From an uncultured Alistipes sp. (GTDB lineage Bacteria > Bacteroidota > Bacteroidia > Bacteroidales > Rikenellaceae): DNA of 8,912 nt. Positions 1-6,461 of the stretch are shown here, one piece after another (position 1 is the first letter of the stretch; the number at the start of each line of letters is the position of its first letter). Location: positions 1 to 8,912 of the forward strand of contig CAMWIG010000078.1 in assembly GCA_947174295.1 (NCBI GenBank), written 5' to 3'. Both the position numbers and the translations under genes were made by a program. The notes beneath the pieces are model-generated. The model was not told where the DNA came from. It saw only the letters and a program-made list of their open reading frames with translations, and ran no database searches.

Positions 1-54
1 GCAGCGGTAAGAAGCGAACAGAGGTTAAGTAACAATATAACATTACACATAGAT
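1..54 (+). promoter_or_regulatory. Leader upstream of purE
   Basis: This AT-rich stretch precedes the purE ATG. It has no clear Shine-Dalgarno sequence. From base 13 it reads AGCGAAC, then a GA-rich step, TTAAG and AACA-type words. The same words occur in the same order in the leader of purC (5687-5715) and in the orphan copy at 5528-5556. This suggests a shared regulatory or translation-initiation element. No match to the Bacteroidota promoter (TTG near -33, TAnnTTTG near -7) is visible, so the cluster promoter is probably to the left of the window. Only 54 bases are available, so a riboswitch or operator further upstream cannot be excluded. Confidence 0.45.
39..47 (+). promoter_or_regulatory. 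AACATTACA motif before purE start
   Basis: The nine bases AACATTACA end 7 bases before the purE ATG. The identical nonamer ends 5 bases before purC and 6 bases before purM. The fixed position relative to the start codon suggests a translation-initiation signal in place of a Shine-Dalgarno sequence, or a conserved 5' UTR element. The function is inferred from position only. Confidence 0.4.
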
Positions 55-525
55 ATGAAAGTTTCCGTAATCATGGGCTCTACGAGCGACTGGGAGGTGA
101 TGTCGGCTGCGGTCGAGACTTTGGAGTCGTTCGGCGTCGAGGTCGAGAAGCGCGTGGTGAGCGCGCACCGCACGCCCGATTTGATGTTCGAGTATGCGCA
201 CTCGGCGCGCGAACGCGGCATAGGCGTCATTATCGCCGGTGCCGGCGGTGCGGCGCATCTGCCGGGCATGGTCGCTGCGATGACCGACCTGCCGGTGGTG
301 GGCGTTCCCGTCAAGTCGCGTGCGCTGAACGGTTTGGATTCGCTGCTCTCGATCGTGCAGATGCCCGCTGGCGTTCCGGTCGCTACGGTCGCTATCAACG
401 GGGCGAAGAATGCGGCGCTTATCGCCGTGTCGATTCTCTCGCTCGGCGACGAGACGCTGCTCGCACGCCTGAAAGCGTTCCGCGAAAAGCAGACGGCCGA
501 TGTGCTGGCCGCGGAGCTCGACTGA
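55..525 (+). CDS. purE: N5-carboxyaminoimidazole ribonucleotide mutase PurE
   Basis: PurE moves the carboxyl group of N5-CAIR to C4 to give CAIR, in step 6 of cytosolic IMP synthesis. The 156-residue protein has the usual length for a single-domain PurE. It starts MKVSVIMGSTSDWEVM, where the GSxSD motif binds the phosphate. SAHRTPD at about residues 42-48 carries the catalytic histidine region. The glycine-rich AGAGGAAHLPGM follows at about residues 62-73, and LDSLLSIVQMPAGVPVATVAI near residue 105 completes the substrate pocket. These features fit class I (mutase) PurE, and the purK gene directly after it agrees, because class I enzymes need N5-CAIR from PurK. The ATG at 55 places the first beta strand at the N-terminus as expected, and the AACATTACA motif lies just before it. 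It is probably the first gene of the visible transcription unit. Confidence 0.97.
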   Translation: MKVSVIMGSTSDWEVMSAAVETLESFGVEVEKRVVSAHRTPDLMFEYAHSARERGIGVIIAGAGGAAHLPGMVAAMTDLPVVGVPVKSRALNGLDSLLSIVQMPAGVPVATVAINGAKNAALIAVSILSLGDETLLARLKAFREKQTADVLAAELD

Positions 526-553
526 ATGAGTGATTTTTAATGAGCGGTGAGAA

Positions 554-575
554 ATTGCTGATTGCTGATTTTTTT
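554..575 (+). repeat. Heptamer tandem repeat after purE
   Basis: Two exact copies of ATTGCTG (554-560 and 561-567) run into ATT and a run of seven T (569-575). The array begins 28 bases after the purE stop and ends 8 bases before the purK ATG. There is no GC-rich hairpin before the T run, so it is not an intrinsic terminator. It has the same 7-base period, with ATT opening each unit, as the arrays after purL and purF. Confidence 0.55.
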
Positions 576-583
576 CGTTGGAA

Positions 584-1690
584 ATGAAAACAATAGGAAT
601 AATAGGCGGAGGGCAGCTGGGGCTGATGATAGCCGAACAGGCGCACGTGCTGGGTGCGCGTGCCATAGCTCTCGACCCGGCGGCGGATGCTCCGGCGTTC
701 AGCGTGTGCGACGAGCATATCGTCGCCGCATACGACGATGCCGCCGCACTCGAAGAGCTGTGCCGCCGCAGCGATGCCGTGACCTACGAGTTCGAGAATG
801 TCCCGGGCGAGGTGCTCGTGCCGCTCTGCAAACGATATAACATCCCGCAGGGCTTCCGTCCGCTGCACGACTCGCAGGACCGCCTGCGCGAGAAACGCAA
901 CGCCGCCGAACACGGTTTGCGCACGCCGCGTTTCGAGGCTGTCGACGATGCCGCATCGCTTCGACGCGCCGTCGACGCGCTGGGCATGCCGTGCGTCCTG
1001 AAAACCCGCACTATGGGCTACGACGGCCACGGACAGTGCGTCATACGCAGCGAGGAGGACATTCCGGCTGCCGAACGTCTGCTGTCGGTGCCCTGCATCC
1101 TCGAAGAGTTCGTGCGCTTCGACTTCGAGGCGAGCGTCGTGCTGGTGCGCGACGGCCGCCGCACGGTGTCGTTCCCCGTGGGGCGCAACATCCACCGCGA
1201 CGGAATCCTCGACCTCTGCGTCGTGCCGGCCGCCATGCCCGACGGACTTCGCGGCCGCATGGTCGAGGCGAGCGAACGCTTCATGGAGAGCGCAGGATAT
1301 ACCGGCATTCTGGCCATAGAGTACTTCGTGCGCGGCGACGAATTCTATTTCAACGAGATGGCTCCCCGTCCGCACAACAGCGGCCACTATACTATCGAGG
1401 GGTGCACGACCAATCAGTTCCGCGAGCTGGTGCGATACCTGCTCGGCGAGGAGCTCGTCGCGCCGGAGCTCGTTTCGCCCACGGTGATGAAAAACATCCT
1501 CGGCGAAGACCTCGTCTCGGCGGAGCGCATTGCAGCCGAGGGGCGCCAGGGCGTGTTCGTACACCTCTATGGCAAGACCGAAAGCCGTCCCAAGCGCAAG
1601 ATGGGACACATAACCTTCACCGGCATGACGGCCGGCGAGTACGACCGCGAGTGGGCGGAGGGTTTCGTCGGAGGCGTCACGGCGCGGTGA
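584..1690 (+). CDS. purK: N5-carboxyaminoimidazole ribonucleotide synthase PurK
   Basis: PurK is an ATP-grasp enzyme that uses ATP and bicarbonate to convert AIR to N5-CAIR, the substrate of PurE. The 368-residue protein has the normal length. GGGQLG at residues 8-13 marks the N-terminal fold. VTYEFENV at residues 66-73 is the family signature. KTRTMGYDGHGQ at 140-151 is the ATP-grasp glycine-rich loop with its lysine. NEMAPRPHNSGHYTIE from residue 257 holds the metal and substrate ligands. VHLYGK and a basic KRKMGHI stretch lie near the C-terminus. I chose the ATG at 584 because it begins MKTIGIIGGGQLG, the expected first strand; a TTG at 578 would add only two residues and has no better leader. 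No Shine-Dalgarno sequence is seen. It lies 58 bases after purE and 33 before purL, so co-transcription is likely. Confidence 0.97.
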   Translation: MKTIGIIGGGQLGLMIAEQAHVLGARAIALDPAADAPAFSVCDEHIVAAYDDAAALEELCRRSDAVTYEFENVPGEVLVPLCKRYNIPQGFRPLHDSQDRLREKRNAAEHGLRTPRFEAVDDAASLRRAVDALGMPCVLKTRTMGYDGHGQCVIRSEEDIPAAERLLSVPCILEEFVRFDFEASVVLVRDGRRTVSFPVGRNIHRDGILDLCVVPAAMPDGLRGRMVEASERFMESAGYTGILAIEYFVRGDEFYFNEMAPRPHNSGHYTIEGCTTNQFRELVRYLLGEELVAPELVSPTVMKNILGEDLVSAERIAAEGRQGVFVHLYGKTESRPKRKMGHITFTGMTAGEYDREWAEGFVGGVTAR

Positions 1691-1705
1691 CATGCAAACG
1701 ATAAT

Positions 1706-1723
1706 AAGGAAAAGAGACATTAT
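1706..1723 (+). promoter_or_regulatory. Possible ribosome binding region of purL
   Basis: The 33-base purK-purL gap contains AAGGAAAAGAG followed by ACATTAT just before the ATG. AAGGA resembles a Shine-Dalgarno core but is 13 bases from the start, farther than usual. ACATTAT recalls the AACATTACA motif before purE, purC and purM in shortened form. It could be either signal, and the evidence is weak. Confidence 0.3.
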
Positions 1724-4700
1724 ATGGCAAATTACAGAATTTTCGTAGAGAAATACCCCGAGTTCCAGGTCGAGGCGCGTTCGTTGCAGAGCGAGCTGAA
1801 CGCCAATCTGGGACTCACGCTCAAAAACCTGCGTCTGGTGAGCGTGTACGACCTGTTCGGCTTCACGCCCGAGCTGGTCGAGAAGTGCCGCTACGGCGTC
1901 TTCGGCGAGGTGGTGACCGACAGCGTCGCCGATGAGTGCGACACGTGCGGCTGCCCGTCGCTGGCCGTGGAGTTCCTGCCCGGGCAGTTCGACCAGCGCG
2001 CCGCTTCGGCCGTCGACTGCGTGCATCTGGTCGAGCCGTCGGCCGACGTGCGCATCCGCAGCTCGCGGCTGCTGATTTTCGACCCCGAGACCTCGGCCGA
2101 CGAGGTGGCGCGCATCGAGCGCTACTATGTCAACACCGTAGAGTCGCGCGTCAAGGACCTGTCGGTGCTGAGCGATGCCGAGAGCGCCGAGGTGAAACCC
2201 GTGCCTGTGCTCGACGGCTTCACGGCGATGACCGACGCCGAGCTCGAACCCTACTGCAAGCAGTACGGGCTGGCCATGAACGCCGACGACCTGCGCTGCG
2301 TGGTCGACTACTTCCGCGCCGAGGGCCGCGACCCCTACGAGACCGAGCTCCGCATCCTCGATACCTATTGGAGCGACCACTGCCGCCATACGACCTTCAC
2401 CACCGAGCTGACCGACATCGAGGTCGAGGATTCGTTCGCCCGCGAGGAGATAGAGTCCTCGCTGGGTCTCTACCTCGACATCCGCCGCGAGCTCGGCCGC
2501 GAGCACAAGAGCATCTGCCTGATGGATATGGCCACGATCGGCGCGCGCTACCTGCGCAGCAAGGGCCTGCTGGACGATATGGAGGTGAGCGAGGAGAACA
2601 ACGCGTGCAGCGTCTTCGTCGATGTCGACGTCGACGGCACCACCGAGCGCTGGCTGTTGCAGTTCAAGAACGAGACCCACAACCACCCGACGGAAATCGA
2701 ACCTTTCGGCGGTGCGTCGACATGTCTGGGCGGCGCTATCCGCGACCCGCTGTCGGGCCGCAGCTACGTATATCAGGCCATGCGCGTGACGGGTGCGGGC
2801 GACATATATAAAAGTGTGGCCGAGACCATGCCCGGCAAGCTGCCGCAGCGCGTGATTTCGCTCAAAGCCGCCGCCGGATATTCGAGCTACGGCAACCAGA
2901 TAGGTCTGGCGACGACACACGTTCGCGAGGTCTACCACCCGAACTACGTGGCCAAGCGCTTGGAGGTGGGCGCCGTCGTCGGCGCCGTCAAGGCCGACCA
3001 CGTGCGCCGCGAGTCTCCCGCCGCGGGCGACGTCATACTGCTGCTTGGCGGCCGCACGGGCCGCGACGGCATAGGCGGCGCTACGGGCTCGTCGAAGGAG
3101 CACACCGTGCAGTCGCTCACCGAGTGTTCGAGCGAGGTGCAGAAGGGCAACGCTCCCGAGGAGCGCAAGCTCTCTCGTCTGTTCCGCCGTGCGGAGGTGA
3201 CGCGTCTTATCAAGAAATCCAATGACTTCGGAGCCGGAGGCGTCAGCGTGGCCATAGGCGAGCTGGCCGACGGCCTGGACATATACCTCGACCGCGTGCC
3301 GGTGAAGTACAGCGGTCTGAATGCCACGGAGCTCGCAATCAGCGAGTCGCAGGAGCGCATGGCCGTGGTGGTCGAGGCCCGCGACGTGGAGGAGTTCCGC
3401 CGGTGCTGCGCCGAGGAGAATGTCGAGGTCACGCACGTGGCCGACGTGACCGACACGGCGCGCCTGAGAATGTACAGCGGCGAGCGTAAGGTCGTCGACC
3501 TCTCTCGTGCGTTCATCGACAGCGCCGGAGCCAAGCACTACGCCGCTGCGCGTGTGGGTGCGGTCGAGGATTGCGATCCGTTCCGCCGCGAGATGCCGGG
3601 CGCGACGCTTGGCGAGAAGATGCGCGCCGCTCTGTCGGACGACAACGTCGTATCGCAGAAGGGTCTTATCGAGATGTTCGACTCCACGATAGGCAAGTCT
3701 ACCGTGCTTATGCCTTTCGGCGGCCGCACGCAGCGCACCGAGACGCAGGTTTCGGTGCAGAAGCTCCCCGTCGACGGCTACACCGATACGGCGAGCATCA
3801 TGGCCTTCGGCTACAACCCCTTCATCGCTTCGTGGAGCCCCTACCACGGCGCCGCATACGCCGTGACCGAGGCCTGCGCCAAAGTCGTTGCCGCCGGTGC
3901 GCGCTACGACCGCATGCGATTCTCGTATCAGGAGTATTTCGAGCGCATGACGCGCGACGCCCGCTCGTGGGGCAAGCCTCTGAGTGCGCTGCTGGGCGCG
4001 TTGAAGATGCAGGTCGGACTGGGCCTGCCGTCCATCGGCGGCAAGGACTCGATGAGCGGCACGTTCCGCGACATCGACGTGCCGCCCATGCTCATGGCCT
4101 TCGGCATCACGACCGTCGATGCGTCGACGGTCATCAGCCCTGAGTTCAAGCAGGCGGGACACCGCATCTACATCGTGCGCCATACGCCGCTCGACAACCG
4201 CATGCCCGACCTCGAAGCCCTCAAACGCAATTTCTCGTTCGTCAGCTCGGCAATCGGGCGCGGCGACATCGTGGCGGCCTACGCTCTCGGATTCGGAGGT
4301 GCGGCCGAAGCGCTTGCCAAGATGGCGTTCGGAAACGAAATCGGCGCCGAGGTCTCGATTGACGAACGCGAGCTGTTCGACTACTCCTACGGCTCGATTC
4401 TGGTCGAGGCAGCCGGCGAGCTGGACTTCGAGGCGGCGGTCGAGATAGGCCGCACGACCGGCGACAAGGCTCTGACGGTAAACGGTGTGCGTATGCCGCT
4501 CGACGAGCTCTACCGCGCCAATACCGAGCGTTTCGCGACGATATATCCCGACCGCGCCGAGGCTGCCCACGAGGGCATGATGGAGTGCGCTCCCGCAGCC
4601 TGCACCGCCGTGTACGAAGGCGAGGCGGTCGAGACGCCGCACGTCTACATACCCGTGTTCCCGGGCACCAACTGCGACTACGACACTGCCGCCGCATTCC

Positions 4701-5449
4701 GCCGCGCCGGCTGTACGGTCGAGATCGTGCCGTTCCGCAACCTGCATCCCGAGGATGTTCTTTCGTCGATCGACGACATGGTCGAGGGCATCGGCCGCAG
4801 CCACATTCTGGCGCTCAGCGGCGGCTTCTCGTCGGGCGACGAGCCGGACGGCAGCGGAAAGTTCATCGCCAGCGTGCTGTGCAACGCCCGCATCGTCGAG
4901 GCGATAAAGGCTCTCACCGCCCGCGGCGGTCTGGTGCTGGGTATCTGCAACGGATTCCAGGCTCTCGTCAAGTCGGGACTTCTGCCCGACGGTGCCGAGG
5001 GGCTGGGCAAGGTGCGCCGCGAATCGCCCACGCTGTTCCGCAACGACATAAACCGCCACATATCGCAAATCGTCACCACGCGCGTGGCTTCGGTCGCGTC
5101 GCCGTGGCTGGCCGGATTCTCGGTCGGCGACCTGCACTCGATTGCCGTGAGCCACGGCGAGGGCAAGTTCGTGGTGCGCGAGGATGTCGCCAGCGAGCTC
5201 TTCGCCCGCGGTCAGGTGGCGTTCCAGTACGCCGACGCCGAGGGCCGCCCGACGATGAGCTCGCCCTGCAACCCCAACGGCTCCTACTACGCTATCGAGG
5301 GCATCGTCTCGCGCGACGGACGAATCCTCGGCAAGATGGGCCATACGGAGCGTTACGAGGAGAATCTGTTCAAGAATATCGCCGGCGAGAAACGGCAGTC
5401 GATTTTCGACAATGCGGTGGCGTACTTCCGGAAAATTCAAAATTCATAA
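1724..5449 (+). CDS. purL: Phosphoribosylformylglycinamidine synthase, single-chain PurL
   Basis: PurL converts FGAR, glutamine and ATP to FGAM (step 4). At 1241 residues it is the long form, carrying PurS-like, synthetase and glutaminase parts in one chain, so no separate purS or purQ is needed. Residues 1 to about 150 form the PurS-like region. The linker ends with DTYWSDHCRHTTF (213-225). The first AIRS-type half has NHPTEIEPFGGA from residue 320, and the second has GGKDSMSG at 772-779. The class I glutaminase begins near residue 975 with VFPGTNCDYD. Its likely nucleophile is C1075 in GICNGFQ, with H1207 and E1209 in GHTER completing the triad. The sequence resembles the Bacteroides/Clostridium-type long PurL rather than the E. 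coli type. The last five residues, KIQNS, are encoded by a heptamer repeat that also contains the stop codon. In-frame TTA and CTA codons are absent, and the only TCA is the final sense codon. The first ATG, 33 bases after purK, is the start. Confidence 0.97.
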   Translation: MANYRIFVEKYPEFQVEARSLQSELNANLGLTLKNLRLVSVYDLFGFTPELVEKCRYGVFGEVVTDSVADECDTCGCPSLAVEFLPGQFDQRAASAVDCVHLVEPSADVRIRSSRLLIFDPETSADEVARIERYYVNTVESRVKDLSVLSDAESAEVKPVPVLDGFTAMTDAELEPYCKQYGLAMNADDLRCVVDYFRAEGRDPYETELRILDTYWSDHCRHTTFTTELTDIEVEDSFAREEIESSLGLYLDIRRELGREHKSICLMDMATIGARYLRSKGLLDDMEVSEENNACSVFVDVDVDGTTERWLLQFKNETHNHPTEIEPFGGASTCLGGAIRDPLSGRSYVYQAMRVTGAGDIYKSVAETMPGKLPQRVISLKAAAGYSSYGNQIGLATTHVREVYHPNYVAKRLEVGAVVGAVKADHVRRESPAAGDVILLLGGRTGRDGIGGATGSSKEHTVQSLTECSSEVQKGNAPEERKLSRLFRRAEVTRLIKKSNDFGAGGVSVAIGELADGLDIYLDRVPVKYSGLNATELAISESQERMAVVVEARDVEEFRRCCAEENVEVTHVADVTDTARLRMYSGERKVVDLSRAFIDSAGAKHYAAARVGAVEDCDPFRREMPGATLGEKMRAALSDDNVVSQKGLIEMFDSTIGKSTVLMPFGGRTQRTETQVSVQKLPVDGYTDTASIMAFGYNPFIASWSPYHGAAYAVTEACAKVVAAGARYDRMRFSYQEYFERMTRDARSWGKPLSALLGALKMQVGLGLPSIGGKDSMSGTFRDIDVPPMLMAFGITTVDASTVISPEFKQAGHRIYIVRHTPLDNRMPDLEALKRNFSFVSSAIGRGDIVAAYALGFGGAAEALAKMAFGNEIGAEVSIDERELFDYSYGSILVEAAGELDFEAAVEIGRTTGDKALTVNGVRMPLDELYRANTERFATIYPDRAEAAHEGMMECAPAACTAVYEGEAVETPHVYIPVFPGTNCDYDTAAAFRRAGCTVEIVPFRNLHPEDVLSSIDDMVEGIGRSHILALSGGFSSGDEPDGSGKFIASVLCNARIVEAIKALTARGGLVLGICNGFQALVKSGLLPDGAEGLGKVRRESPTLFRNDINRHISQIVTTRVASVASPWLAGFSVGDLHSIAVSHGEGKFVVREDVASELFARGQVAFQYADAEGRPTMSSPCNPNGSYYAIEGIVSRDGRILGKMGHTERYEENLFKNIAGEKRQSIFDNAVAYFRKIQNS

Positions 5450-5476
5450 TTCGAAATTCAAAATCGGGATTTCGGA
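5432..5476 (+). repeat. Heptamer array overlapping the purL 3' end
   Basis: Read in phase from 5432, the units are AAAATTC, AAAATTC, ATAATTC, GAAATTC and AAAATCG, so four good copies and one partial copy. Two further degenerate 7-base steps (ATCGGGA, TTTCGGA) follow if the phase starts at ATT. The array supplies the last five codons and the TAA of purL. It is much more AT-rich than the gene. A weak AAAATCG / CGAATTTT pairing with T-rich sequence lies at 5460-5487, too imperfect to call a terminator. Confidence 0.65.
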
Positions 5477-5506
5477 TACGAATTTTTCTCGGACGACGTT
5501 CTGCGA

Positions 5507-5522
5507 ATGCCGATTGCGGCAT
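5507..5522 (+). other. Small hairpin at the edge of direct repeat copy 1
   Basis: ATGCCG (5507-5512) and CGGCAT (5517-5522) form a perfect 6-bp stem with the loop ATTG. The right arm is the first six bases of the 40-bp repeat. Copy 2 has a weaker counterpart, GCCG (5664-5667) with CGGC (5676-5679). Its role is unknown. Confidence 0.35.
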
Positions 5523-5556
5523 ATGGTAGCGAACGAAGATAAAGAAACATAACAAC
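5517..5556 (+). repeat. 40-bp direct repeat, copy 1
   Basis: This copy starts CGGCATATGGTAGCGAACGA and ends AAGAAACATAACAAC. It matches 5676-5715 at 38 of 40 positions; the differences are T/C at repeat position 11 and A/T at position 25. Four bases after it an ATG at 5561 opens a 12-codon ORF that stops in a palindrome. It looks like a duplicated purC-type leader without its gene. Confidence 0.85.
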
Positions 5557-5560
5557 GCGC

Positions 5561-5599
5561 ATGAGTATACCGTTCATACTATCGACCGCGGGACTCTGA
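5561..5599 (+). CDS. 12-codon ORF after repeat copy 1, possible leader peptide or gene remnant
   Basis: The ATG at 5561 lies 4 bases after the first 40-bp repeat, which resembles the leader that precedes purC. It reads MSIPFILSTAGL and stops at TGA (5597-5599), the first bases of a strong palindrome. It has no recognisable domain. It may be chance, a short regulatory upstream ORF, or the stub left when the repeat was duplicated. The only support is its position after a leader-like sequence. Confidence 0.15.
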   Translation: MSIPFILSTAGL

Positions 5600-5643
5600 C
5601 GCCGCAGGCGTCACTAAGTCCCCTGCCCGAGGCGGGGGATTTA
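5597..5643 (+). repeat. Two adjacent palindromes, REP-like element
   Basis: Palindrome A pairs TGACGCC (5597-5603) with GGCGTCA (5607-5613) around the loop GCA. One base later, palindrome B pairs 5615-5627 with 5631-5643 around the loop CGA. B has 13 pairs, two of them G-U, with a core of CCCC against GGGG and AT-rich ends (TAAGTCCCC / GGGGGATTTA). No T run follows on either strand, so these are not ordinary intrinsic terminators. The layout of TAAGTCCCC...GGGGATTTAGGGGGTGGG resembles palindromic repeats that I recall from intergenic DNA of Bacteroidota, but no search was possible. A dispersed REP/BIME-like unit or a transcript-stabilising structure are the main options. Confidence 0.6.
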
Positions 5644-5675
5644 GGGGGTGGGTCGGATTTGTCGCCGCGAGTCTA

Positions 5676-5715
5676 CGGCATATGGCAGCGAACGAAGATT
5701 AAGAAACATAACAAC
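5676..5715 (+). repeat. 40-bp direct repeat, copy 2, in the purC leader
   Basis: This is the second copy of the repeat at 5517-5556, 159 bases downstream start to start. It is followed by ATAAATTAACGTTTA, the AACATTACA motif and the purC ATG 30 bases after its end. Its inner part, AGCGAAC..GA..TTAAG..AACA, resembles the purE leader (13-40). That points to a functional upstream element of pur genes rather than random repetition. Confidence 0.85.
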
Positions 5716-5730
5716 ATAAATTAACGTTTA

Positions 5731-5739
5731 AACATTACA
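5731..5739 (+). promoter_or_regulatory. AACATTACA motif before purC start
   Basis: The nonamer is identical to those before purE and purM and ends 5 bases before the purC ATG. It supports the ATG at 5745 as the start. No Shine-Dalgarno sequence is present. Confidence 0.4.
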
Positions 5740-5744
5740 ATACT

Positions 5745-6461
5745 ATGAAACAGCTCGAAATGCTTTACGAGGGTAAGGCGAAGCAGGTTTACCGTACCGA
5801 CGACGATGACAAAATCATCATCCACTACAAGGATGCCGCTACGGCCTATAACAACATAAAGAAGGCGACCATCGAGCACAAGGGCCAGTTGAACAACGCG
5901 ATATCGACCCTTATCTTCAACCACCTGCACAAGGCCGGTGTGAAGACCCACTACATCGAGACCCTGAACGACCGCGACCAGCTGTGCCGCCGCGTGACGA
6001 TTATTCCGCTGGAAGTCATCGTCCGCAACGTAATCGCCGGCTCGATGGCCAAGCGTCTCGGTCTGGAAGAGGGCATCAAGCCGTCGAACGTGATTTTCGA
6101 CATCTGCTACAAGAAGGACGAGCTGGGCGATCCGCTCATCAACGACCACCACGCCGTGGCGCTGGGTGTCGTGACCTACGACGAGTTGAAGCTGATTTAC
6201 GACATGACGGCCCGCATCAACGAGGTCCTCATCGCTCTGTTCGGCAAGATGAACATCAACCTCATCGACTTCAAAATCGAGTTCGGCCGCACTTCGGACG
6301 GCGAAATCGTGCTGGCCGACGAAATCTCGCCCGACACCTGCCGTCTGTGGGATGCCGACACCAACGAGAAGCTCGACAAGGACCGTTTCCGCCGCGACCT
6401 GGGCCGCGTGCGCGAGGCTTACGAGGAGATTCTCGCCCGTTTACAGAAAATCGACGAATAA
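5745..6461 (+). CDS. purC: SAICAR synthase PurC
   Basis: PurC joins CAIR and aspartate using ATP to give SAICAR (step 7), acting on the product of PurE. The 238-residue protein has the usual length of bacterial single-domain PurC. LYEGKAKQVY (residues 7-16) forms the nucleotide-binding strand-loop. VIVRNVIAGS (91-100) carries the conserved arginine of the substrate site. DFKIEFG (175-181) and ADEISPDTCRLWD (from 191) are the two family signatures, with acidic residues placed for metal and substrate contact. DKDRFRRDLG lies near the C-terminus. The ATG at 5745 is preceded by AACATTACA. The stop codon overlaps the purF ATG by one base, so translation of the two is probably coupled. The 295-base gap before it may hold its own promoter, but no consensus is visible. 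Confidence 0.97.
   Translation: MKQLEMLYEGKAKQVYRTDDDDKIIIHYKDAATAYNNIKKATIEHKGQLNNAISTLIFNHLHKAGVKTHYIETLNDRDQLCRRVTIIPLEVIVRNVIAGSMAKRLGLEEGIKPSNVIFDICYKKDELGDPLINDHHAVALGVVTYDELKLIYDMTARINEVLIALFGKMNINLIDFKIEFGRTSDGEIVLADEISPDTCRLWDADTNEKLDKDRFRRDLGRVREAYEEILARLQKIDE

Noticed and set aside
1..54. Purine riboswitch or PurR box upstream of purE
   Set aside because: No purine riboswitch core or recognised PurR palindrome is visible in the 54 bases present. The region further upstream is outside the window.
578..583. TTG start for purK, two codons upstream
   Set aside because: ATG at 584 gives the standard MKTIGIIGGGQLG beginning. The TTG adds only two residues and has no supporting signal.
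419..5440. 1673-residue open frame on the - strand
   Set aside because: It is codon-aligned with purK and purL and stays open only because those genes lack TTA, CTA and TCA. The product is rich in Arg, Ala, His and Val without any domain, and it opens with a TTG. The + strand genes are certain.
5597..5660. Intrinsic terminator after purL
   Set aside because: The stems are strong, but no T run follows on either strand; the next bases are G-rich. A Rho-dependent or structural role is possible but not shown.
5517..5715. CRISPR-like pair of repeats
   Set aside because: There are only two copies, the 119-bp spacing is too long, the spacer is palindromic, and there are no cas genes.
5450..5744. 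Insertion sequence remnant in the purL-purC gap
   Set aside because: There is no transposase fragment, no terminal inverted repeats bounding the gap, and the 40-bp flanking repeats are too long for a normal target-site duplication.
5984..6460. N-terminal extension of the purF frame
   Set aside because: This stretch lies inside purC in another frame and has low-complexity Arg-rich translation. PurF needs its catalytic cysteine close to the N-terminus, which the ATG at 6461 provides.
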